Below, piece by piece: positions 1 through 5,238 of a DNA stretch of 5,238 nucleotides. The first letter of the stretch is position 1. Each line of letters begins with the position of its first letter. Location of the stretch: contig JAZTZV010000094.1 in assembly GCA_045637645.1 (NCBI GenBank), positions 1 through 5,238 of the forward strand. The letters are read 5' to 3'. Position numbers and translations under genes: made by a program. This DNA is from RGIG1959 sp045637645. GTDB lineage: Bacteria > Bacillota > Clostridia > Oscillospirales > Acutalibacteraceae. Under the pieces are notes generated by a model that was given only the letters and a program-made list of their open reading frames with translations, searched no databases and was not told the origin of the DNA.

Positions 1-1
1 G

Positions 2-46
2 TTCGGTCTGCCGATCAAGGTTCAAGCCAAGAAAAAGGGTCTGTAA
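2..46 (+). CDS. argG: Argininosuccinate synthase, C-terminal end only (5' truncated by window)
   Basis: Only the last 14 codons are present, reading FGLPIKVQAKKKGL and then TAA. The phrase (F/Y)GLP-x-KV is the usual end of bacterial argininosuccinate synthases, the ATP-dependent enzyme that joins citrulline and aspartate. It makes the substrate of ArgH, whose gene lies next downstream, and an argG-argH pair is a common arrangement. The lysine-rich tail after KVQA is not diagnostic. The call rests on this short motif plus context, so it is likely but not certain. The catalytic part of the protein lies outside the window and cannot be judged. Confidence 0.75.
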   Translation, partial: FGLPIKVQAKKKGL

Positions 47-62
47 TTTTACCGAATATTCA

Positions 63-96
63 GCGGTGCGCGGACAATTTTCGCGCACCGCCTTTT
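63..96 (+). terminator. Intrinsic terminator-like hairpin between argG and argH
   Basis: GCGGTGCGCG (63-72) and CGCGCACCGC (82-91) are exact reverse complements, giving a perfect 10-bp GC-rich stem with a 9-base loop. A C and four T residues follow (92-96), then CCC. The stem is strong but the T tract is short and interrupted, so termination may be partial. The hairpin starts 16 bases after the argG stop and ends 34 bases before the argH start. It faces the + direction, because the other flank is not T-rich when read on the minus strand. It could set the ratio of argG to argHCJBD expression, or act as an mRNA processing or stability element. Confidence 0.65.
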
Positions 97-108
97 CCCT
101 ATTTTACG

Positions 109-117
109 AAAGGCAGG
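109..117 (+). promoter_or_regulatory. Ribosome binding site of argH
   Basis: The purine-rich AAAGGCAGG ends 8 bases before the ATG at 126 and resembles AGGAGG with one inserted base. It supports the ATG at 126 over an in-frame GTG at 66 that lies inside the terminator-like stem. Its match is poorer than those of argC and argJ downstream. Confidence 0.6.
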
Positions 118-125
118 AATTTGCC

Positions 126-1499
126 ATGAAACTGTGGGCAGGACGCTTTCAAAAAGCGCTTGACGACAAAACCAACGATTTTAACTCCTCCATTTCCTTC
201 GACTGCCGCATGGCAGAAGAAGACATCATGGGCAGCATGGCGCACGCCGCCATGCTTGAAGCGCAAGGCATCATCAGCGCCGAGGACGGCAAGCAGATCC
301 AAGACGGTCTTGCCGCCATTGCCGCCGATTTGAAAAGCGGTGCGCTGTCGATCGACATGACCGCGGAGGACATTCACACCTTCATCGAAGGTGAACTGAC
401 GAGCCGCATCGGCGACGCGGGCAAGCGCCTGCACACCGGTCGCAGCCGCAACGATCAAGTGGCACTCGACATTCGTCTCTACCTGCGCAATCGCATTCCT
501 GCTTTGCAAGAACAAATCGCCGAATTGATCGGTGTGCTGTGCGACAAGGCAGAAAAATACGCCGACGCGATCATGCCCGGTTACACCCACTTGCAACGCG
601 CGCAACCGATCTCGTTCGGCCATCATTTGATGGCGTATGCCGAGATGCTGCAACGCGATTACGCACGTTTGTCCGACGCTTACGCACGCACCAACGTGTC
701 GCCGCTCGGAAGCGGTGCTCTTGCCGCCACGACCTATCCGCTCGACCGCGAAGCGGTGGCGGAAACGCTCGGTATGAACGGCGTGACCCACAACTCGCTC
801 GACGGCGTGTCCGATCGCGATTTTGCCGTGGAACTTGCCGCGGCGCTGTCGCTGATCATGGTGCATCTCTCGCGTTTCTCCGAGGAGATCATCCTCTGGT
901 GCTCGTGGGAATTCAAATTCATCGAGCTTGATGACGCCTTCTCGACCGGCTCGTCCATCATGCCCCAAAAGAAAAACCCCGATATCGCCGAGCTTGTGCG
1001 CGGCAAATCGGGTCGCGTGTTCGGCGATTTGATGACGCTTTTGACCGTTCTCAAAGGCTTGCCGCTCGCGTACAACAAAGATATGCAAGAAGACAAGGAA
1101 GCGATTTTCGACGCGCTTGACACCGTGACGATGTGCCTCACCGCCTTCACCCCGATGATCGATACAATGACCGTTTTGCCCGACAACATGCGCAAAGCAG
1201 CGGCAGGCGGCTTCATCAACGCGACCGATGCGGCGGATTATCTCGTTGGCAAAGGCTTGCCCTTCCGCGACGCTTACAAGGCAACGGGCGAGCTTGTGGC
1301 GCTGTGCATCAAAAAGGGCTTGACCCTTGAAACGCTCCCGCTTGACGAATTCAAGGCGGTGTGCGATCTGTTTGACAACGATGTATTTGACGCGATCGCG
1401 CTCGAGCGCTGTGCGGCGATGCGCCGTGTCTACGGCGGCCCCGCCCCCGAAAATGTACGCGCACAAGTTAAGCGTGTCCGTGCGACCTTCTCGAAATAA
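126..1499 (+). CDS. argH: Argininosuccinate lyase
   Basis: This cytoplasmic enzyme splits argininosuccinate into arginine and fumarate, the last step of arginine synthesis. It belongs to the fumarase/aspartase superfamily and works as a homotetramer. The protein has 457 residues, the normal length. It opens with the typical MKLWAGRF. Superfamily motifs are in order: HTGRSRNDQ at about 103-111, GYTHLQRAQP at 152-161 (H155 is the conserved active-site histidine), NSLDGVSDRDF at 223-233, and the signature loop GSSIMPQKKNP at 275-285, whose serine pair S276/S277 holds the catalytic acid. The ATG at 126 is chosen because homologues begin with this phrase and a Shine-Dalgarno precedes it; the in-frame GTG at 66 would add 20 unrelated residues. 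argC follows after 14 bases. No key residue is missing and no frameshift is seen. Confidence 0.97.
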   Translation: MKLWAGRFQKALDDKTNDFNSSISFDCRMAEEDIMGSMAHAAMLEAQGIISAEDGKQIQDGLAAIAADLKSGALSIDMTAEDIHTFIEGELTSRIGDAGKRLHTGRSRNDQVALDIRLYLRNRIPALQEQIAELIGVLCDKAEKYADAIMPGYTHLQRAQPISFGHHLMAYAEMLQRDYARLSDAYARTNVSPLGSGALAATTYPLDREAVAETLGMNGVTHNSLDGVSDRDFAVELAAALSLIMVHLSRFSEEIILWCSWEFKFIELDDAFSTGSSIMPQKKNPDIAELVRGKSGRVFGDLMTLLTVLKGLPLAYNKDMQEDKEAIFDALDTVTMCLTAFTPMIDTMTVLPDNMRKAAAGGFINATDAADYLVGKGLPFRDAYKATGELVALCIKKGLTLETLPLDEFKAVCDLFDNDVFDAIALERCAAMRRVYGGPAPENVRAQVKRVRATFSK

Positions 1500-1513
1500 A
1501 GGAGTCTTTTCAT

Positions 1514-2548
1514 ATGATCAAAGCCGGTATCATCGGCGCAACAGGCTACGCGGGTGTGGAACTCGTCCGCATCCTCATGCGCCATCCGAACGTGGAACTC
1601 GCCGCCGTCAGCTCGGTGTCGTTTGAAGGCCAACCGATCTCGCAGGTGTACCCTTCGCTTCGCGAAATCTGCGACATGGCATGCGAAGGCGCAGACGCCG
1701 TGATTGAACGCTGTGACGTGATTTTTGCGGCTCTGCCTCACGGTTTATCGCAAGACACCGCCAAAGCCTGCGCCGACGCAGGCAAAAAATTCATCGACCT
1801 CGGCGCGGATTTTCGCCTCGACGACCCCGAAGCGTACGAAAGCTGGTATCAATCCGAATACCGCTATGACGAACTTCACAAAGCGGCGGTGTACGGTCTT
1901 TGTGAGATGTTCCGCGAAGACATTCAAAAAACCTCCATCATCGGCAACCCCGGTTGCTATCCGACGAGCGTGGCGCTCGGACTCGCTCCGGCACTGAAAA
2001 ACAAACTTGTTTCCCCTGTCGGCATTGTGGTTGACTCCAAATCGGGCACCACGGGCGCGGGCCGCAAGCCGACCCAAACGACGCACTTCCCCGACTGCGC
2101 GGATGCGTTCTCGGCATACAAAGTGGCGTCTCACCGTCACACACCCGAGATCGAGCAAACACTTTCGAAGCTCGCAGGCGAGCAAGCAACCATCACCTTT
2201 GTGCCGCACTTGCTTCCCGTCAACCGCGGTATTCTCTCGACCGTCTATGCACGTTTGCAAGACGGCGTGACCGAAGCGGACGTTCGCGCGGCATACGAAG
2301 CGATGTATCAAAACGAGCGTTTCGTGCGCGTAATGCCCAAGGGTCAAGCGGTCAATATCCGCCACGTGCAATGCTCGAACTACTGCGACATTCAACTGTA
2401 CATTGACGAACATACCCGCCTTCTCGTCGTCACCAGCGTCATTGACAACATGGTCAAAGGTGCGGCGGGTCAGGCTGTGCAAAATATGAACCTGCTGTGC
2501 GGTTTCGACGAAGCGGCAGGTCTTGACATGATCCCGATTGCTTTTTAA
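1514..2548 (+). CDS. argC: N-acetyl-gamma-glutamyl-phosphate reductase
   Basis: ArgC uses NADPH to reduce N-acetylglutamyl phosphate, the ArgB product, to N-acetylglutamate semialdehyde, the ArgD substrate. The 344 residues match the long bacterial form. The N-terminal Rossmann motif GIIGATGYAGVEL is at 5-17. The catalytic cysteine is C148 in GNPGCYPT (144-151). The loop SKSGTTGAGRKP is at 175-186, HRHTPEIEQ with the conserved histidines is at 207-215, PHLLPVNRGIL is at 231-241, and DNMVKGAAGQAVQNMN, typical of the family end, is at 311-326. The start is supported by a strong AAAGGAG at 1498-1504 that overlaps the argH stop codon, 9 bases before the ATG. That overlap suggests translational coupling with argH. 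argJ follows after 12 bases. The gene appears complete and ordinary. Confidence 0.97.
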   Translation: MIKAGIIGATGYAGVELVRILMRHPNVELAAVSSVSFEGQPISQVYPSLREICDMACEGADAVIERCDVIFAALPHGLSQDTAKACADAGKKFIDLGADFRLDDPEAYESWYQSEYRYDELHKAAVYGLCEMFREDIQKTSIIGNPGCYPTSVALGLAPALKNKLVSPVGIVVDSKSGTTGAGRKPTQTTHFPDCADAFSAYKVASHRHTPEIEQTLSKLAGEQATITFVPHLLPVNRGILSTVYARLQDGVTEADVRAAYEAMYQNERFVRVMPKGQAVNIRHVQCSNYCDIQLYIDEHTRLLVVTSVIDNMVKGAAGQAVQNMNLLCGFDEAAGLDMIPIAF

Positions 2549-2560
2549 GGAGAGTTCTAC

Positions 2561-3778
2561 ATGACGATTCGTATTGAAGGCGGTGTCACCGCCCCCAAAG
2601 GCTTCACCGCCTCGGGTATTCACTGCGGTATTCGCCGCAATCGCACCAAACGCGACCTGGCACTCATCGTGTCCGACCGTCCCGCTTCGGCGGCGGCGGT
2701 GTACACGCAAAATCTTGTGAAAGGCGCACCGCTGACCGTCACGAAAGCGCACCTTGAAAACGGTGTGGCGCAAGCAGTCATTGTCAACAGCGGCATCGCC
2801 AACACCTGCGCCGCAGACGGCATCGAGAAAGCCGAAGCGATGTGCAAGCTTGCTGCTGACGCGCTGAATCTTGACGTGCAGGATGTGTTGGTCGCCTCGA
2901 CAGGCGTCATCGGCCCGTCCATCGTGCTGGATCCCATCGAAGCGGCTGTGCCGGCACTTGCCGCCGCACTTTCGAAAGAAGGCGGCACCGACGCCGCCGA
3001 AGCGATCATGACCACCGACACCGTGAAAAAAGAATTCGCTTGCCGCGTGACTCTCGGCGGTGTGGATTGCACCCTGGGCGGCATTGCCAAGGGCAGCGGT
3101 ATGATCGCGCCGAACATGGCGACCATGCTGTGCTTCCTCACCACCGACGCCGCCATCGACAGCACCCTGCTCGATGCCGCGCTTCACGAAGTGGTGGGCG
3201 ACACCTTCAATATGCTCTCGGTGGACGGCGACACGTCCACGAACGACAACGTGATGCTTCTCGCCAACGGCGCGGCAGGCAACGCGAAGATCACCGAGAA
3301 AAACGACGATTACGCGGCGTTTGTTTCTGCACTCCACATGCTGTGTGCCGATTTGTGCCGTATTCTTGCCAAGGACGGCGAGGGCGCCACAAAGCTCCTC
3401 GAAACCAAAGTCCACGGCGTCAAAACCGTTGCGGACGCTCGCACCATCGCGCGTTCGGTCAACAAATCTTCGCTTCTCAAAGCGGCGATGTTCGGCGCAG
3501 ACGCCAACTGGGGTCGCGTGTTGTGCGCGATCGGCTATTCGGGTGCCGACGTCGACGTCAAGGGCGTGAAGGTTGCGTTTGTTTCCAAAGCCGGTCAAGT
3601 GACCGTTTGTGAAAACGGCGCGGGCATCGTATTCGACGAGGATGTCGCAAAAACCGTGCTGACCGAGGACGAGATCGTCATTGATATCACCCTCACGGAC
3701 GGCACCGCCGAAGCCACGGCGTTCGGTTGCGACCTGACATACGATTACGTCAAAATCAACGGTGACTATCGCACCTGA
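2561..3778 (+). CDS. argJ: Glutamate N-acetyltransferase (ornithine acetyltransferase), ArgJ family
   Basis: ArgJ moves the acetyl group from N-acetylornithine to glutamate, giving ornithine and regenerating N-acetylglutamate. Some family members also use acetyl-CoA; sequence inspection cannot say whether this one does. The 405-residue precursor is of family length and should cut itself into two chains at the A187-T188 bond in KGSGMIAPNMATML (177-190), leaving T188 as the nucleophile. STGVIG at 113-118 carries the oxyanion-hole residues, SVDGDTSTND is at 220-229, GEGATK is at 273-278, and the ending DLTYDYVKINGDYRT is typical. A good AAGGAGAG at 2547-2554 overlaps the argC stop and supports this ATG. 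The gene ends in tandem in-frame stops, TGA then TAA (3776-3781). Its position between argC and argB fits the acetyl-cycling pathway. Confidence 0.97.
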   Translation: MTIRIEGGVTAPKGFTASGIHCGIRRNRTKRDLALIVSDRPASAAAVYTQNLVKGAPLTVTKAHLENGVAQAVIVNSGIANTCAADGIEKAEAMCKLAADALNLDVQDVLVASTGVIGPSIVLDPIEAAVPALAAALSKEGGTDAAEAIMTTDTVKKEFACRVTLGGVDCTLGGIAKGSGMIAPNMATMLCFLTTDAAIDSTLLDAALHEVVGDTFNMLSVDGDTSTNDNVMLLANGAAGNAKITEKNDDYAAFVSALHMLCADLCRILAKDGEGATKLLETKVHGVKTVADARTIARSVNKSSLLKAAMFGADANWGRVLCAIGYSGADVDVKGVKVAFVSKAGQVTVCENGAGIVFDEDVAKTVLTEDEIVIDITLTDGTAEATAFGCDLTYDYVKINGDYRT

Positions 3779-3798
3779 TAAAAAGAGAGTGAACGTTT

Positions 3799-4653
3799 AT
3801 GAATATTACCACCACTGAGCGCGCGGAAATTTTGACCCAAGCGCTCCCCTATATTAAGCAATACGCCGGCAAAACCGTCGTCATCAAATACGGCGGCAAC
3901 GCCATGATCAACGAAGAACTCAAAGCCGCCGTTATGGAAGATATGGTGCTGTTGCGCACCGTCGGCATTAAAGTCGTGCTGGTGCACGGCGGCGGTCCCG
4001 AAATCAACGCCATGCTTGAAAAAACGGGCAAAGAGTCGAAATTCGTCGGCGGTCTGCGCTACACCGACGAGGAAACGATGGACATCGTGCAAATGGTGCT
4101 CGCAGGCAAGGTCAACAAAGAGCTTGTGCAACAAATCACCGATCACGGCGGCAGAGCCATCGGTCTTTGCGGTCTTGACGGCGGCATGCTCATGGCGGAA
4201 AAACACGCCGAGCCCGATCTCGGCTTTGTGGGCGATATCACCCACGTTGACGCCACGCTTTTGCGCAACTGCCTCGAAAGCGACACCATTCCCGTGGTAG
4301 CAACCGTGGCAGGCGGCGAAAACGGCGAACGCTTCAACATCAACGCCGACATCGCCGCGGCGGAGATTGCGGCTGCTCTCGGTGCGGAAAAACTCGTGCT
4401 GATGACCGACGTACGCGGACTTCTCCGCGACAAGGACGACCCCGAAAGCCTCATCTCGACCGTGCAGGTCAGCGAAGTGCCTCGCCTCAAAAAAGAAGGC
4501 GTGCTGTCGGGCGGCATGATCCCGAAAATCGAATGCTGTGTCGAAGCGGTGCGCCGCGGCGTACGTCGCACGCACATCATCGACGGTCGTATCCCCCATT
4601 CCATTCTCATCGAAATGCTGACGCACGAAGGCATCGGCACGATGTTCCTGTAA
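3799..4653 (+). CDS. argB: Acetylglutamate kinase, probably arginine-feedback-inhibited type
   Basis: ArgB phosphorylates N-acetylglutamate with ATP and is usually the controlled step when acetyl groups are recycled by ArgJ. The 284 residues form one amino-acid-kinase domain. VIKYGGNAM at 28-36 contains catalytic K30, HGGGPEIN at 63-70 is the glycine-rich loop, R87 lies in GLRYTD, NINADIAAAEIA at 180-191 holds the conserved N and D, and GGMIPKI at 238-244 has the second catalytic lysine, K243. Compared with the 258-residue E. coli enzyme, about 22 residues precede the first lysine motif. The ending HSILIEMLTHEGIGTM resembles arginine-sensitive hexameric kinases such as those of Pseudomonas and Thermotoga. 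Feedback inhibition is therefore inferred. The Shine-Dalgarno (AGAGAGTGA, about 3784-3792) is weaker than those of argC and argJ. argD follows after 13 bases. Confidence 0.97.
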   Translation: MNITTTERAEILTQALPYIKQYAGKTVVIKYGGNAMINEELKAAVMEDMVLLRTVGIKVVLVHGGGPEINAMLEKTGKESKFVGGLRYTDEETMDIVQMVLAGKVNKELVQQITDHGGRAIGLCGLDGGMLMAEKHAEPDLGFVGDITHVDATLLRNCLESDTIPVVATVAGGENGERFNINADIAAAEIAAALGAEKLVLMTDVRGLLRDKDDPESLISTVQVSEVPRLKKEGVLSGGMIPKIECCVEAVRRGVRRTHIIDGRIPHSILIEMLTHEGIGTMFL

Positions 4654-4666
4654 AGAAGGTTTTTAC

Positions 4667-5238
4667 ATGTCTTTTGACTCAATCAAACAACTTCATGATG
4701 AAGCCTTGATGCCGACCTACGGTCGCTTCCCCGTCGCACTTGAAAGCGGCAAGGGTGCCACTGCTTACGACGAAAGCGGCAAGGCGTATGTTGACTTTGG
4801 AAGCGGCATCGGCGTGACATCGCTGGGTTACTGCGACGACGGTTACATCGCGGCAGTTACGGCGCAACTGCAAACCGCCCAACATTTCTCCAACCTTTAC
4901 TACAACCAAGCGCAAATCGACTGCGCGGCATCGCTTTGCCGCCGCACGGGTATGGCACGCGTGTTTTTCGGCAACTCGGGCGCGGAAGCGAACGAATGCG
5001 CCATCAAGCTCGCCAGAAAATACAGCTTTGACAAATACGGCAAAGGCCGCAGCACAATAGTTACACTGGTAAACTCTTTCCACGGCAGAACAGTTACAAC
5101 TCTTGCCGCAACAGGCCAGGATGTTTTCCACAACTATTTCTTTCCGTTTACAGAAGGCTTCAAGCACGCTGAAGCAAATAATATCGAAAGTGTTAAAGCT
5201 GCCATTGATGACACAACTTGTGCCATCATGATGGAACT
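4667..5238 (+). CDS. argD: Acetylornithine aminotransferase, N-terminal 190 residues (3' truncated by window)
   Basis: ArgD is a PLP-dependent class III aminotransferase that converts N-acetylglutamate semialdehyde and glutamate to N-acetylornithine. The frame runs from ATG 4667 to the window end without a stop. The start TYGRFPVAL (17-25) is typical. FGNSGAEANECAIKLA at 101-116 forms the PLP-phosphate loop, and NSFHGRT at 136-142 includes F138, expected to stack on the cofactor. The PLP lysine lies beyond the window. AAGAAGG at 4653-4659 overlaps the argB stop and sits 7 bases before the ATG. From about 5015-5055 the codon use changes sharply: all nine Thr codons after residue 129 are ACA or ACT, and none is ACC or ACG. 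The protein stays a continuous ArgD across this point. Other class III aminotransferases are possible, but the operon makes argD by far the best reading. Confidence 0.94.
   Translation, partial: MSFDSIKQLHDEALMPTYGRFPVALESGKGATAYDESGKAYVDFGSGIGVTSLGYCDDGYIAAVTAQLQTAQHFSNLYYNQAQIDCAASLCRRTGMARVFFGNSGAEANECAIKLARKYSFDKYGKGRSTIVTLVNSFHGRTVTTLAATGQDVFHNYFFPFTEGFKHAEANNIESVKAAIDDTTCAIMME

Noticed and set aside
54..61. The 8-base palindrome GAATATTC just after argG, considered as an ArgR operator (ARG box).
   Set aside because: ARG-box half-sites TGAAT and ATTCA are separated by about four A/T bases; here the halves abut with no spacer and the outer T is missing. An 8-base palindrome this AT-rich can occur by chance.
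66..125. An in-frame GTG at 66 that would lengthen argH by 20 residues.
   Set aside because: It lies inside the hairpin stem, has no Shine-Dalgarno, and adds residues unlike any ArgH N-terminus; MKLWAGRF at 126 is the family start and has a ribosome site.
97..125. A possible promoter for argH: the TATTTTA at 99-106 region as a -10 box.
   Set aside because: The matching -35 position would fall in the hairpin and shows no TTGACA-like hexamer, and the implied leader would be only a few bases long.
1745..3598. A 617-codon open frame on the minus strand across argC and argJ, with similar long minus-strand frames opposite argH (99-1466) and argB (3766-4626).
   Set aside because: All are codon-aligned with the sense genes, so they stay open simply because the sense codons TTA, CTA and TCA are avoided. 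The products are His/Arg/Val-rich, resemble no family I know, and oppose clearly conserved genes.
3040..3612. A 190-codon plus-strand open frame overlapping argJ in another frame.
   Set aside because: It is an Arg-rich shadow of argJ, has no ribosome site, and lies inside a gene whose catalytic motifs are intact.
4742..4784. A 13-base direct repeat, GAAAGCGGCAAGG, at 4742-4754 and 4772-4784.
   Set aside because: Both copies are in frame and encode ESGK in the N-terminal strand-turn region of ArgD, where homologues have similar Gly/Asp-rich turns. Repeated use of the same favoured codons is enough to explain it.

Overview
The window is a compact arginine-biosynthesis operon, with every gene on the + strand. 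In order it holds the last codons of argG (argininosuccinate synthase), then argH, argC, argJ, argB and the first 190 codons of argD, which is cut by the window end. G+C is high, by eye mostly in the high 50s to 60s percent. The protein sequences, the purine-rich Shine-Dalgarno sites and the use of ArgJ (acetyl-cycling route) suggest a Gram-positive anaerobe, most likely a Clostridia/Ruminococcaceae-like gut bacterium. The taxonomic call is inference from sequence character only.

Layout: argG ends at 46. A 79-base gap (47-125) follows, holding a perfect 10-bp GC-rich hairpin (63-91) with a short T run, which looks like an intrinsic terminator or attenuator. argH (126-1499), argC (1514-2548), argJ (2561-3778), argB (3799-4653) and argD (4667 onward) then follow with gaps of only 12-20 bases. 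Each gene has its own Shine-Dalgarno site placed on or just after the previous stop codon. No promoter is evident in these short gaps, so argHCJBD is probably one transcript, possibly continuing from argG by read-through of the hairpin.

Pathway logic: ArgJ supplies N-acetylglutamate by transferring acetyl from N-acetylornithine to glutamate. ArgB phosphorylates it, ArgC reduces the acyl phosphate to the semialdehyde, ArgD transaminates that to N-acetylornithine, and ArgJ releases ornithine. After carbamoylation (argF and carAB are not in this window), ArgG and ArgH convert citrulline to arginine. ArgB has the N-terminal extension and C-terminal motif of arginine-feedback-inhibited kinases.

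The enzymes are full length with their key motifs intact, and I see no previously undescribed system. The two points most worth a second look are the hairpin between argG and argH and an abrupt change of codon use and G+C inside argD from about 5015-5055 onward. The latter could be intragenic recombination or an assembly chimera. There is no mobile element, RNA gene, CRISPR array or gene-free stretch over 300 bases.
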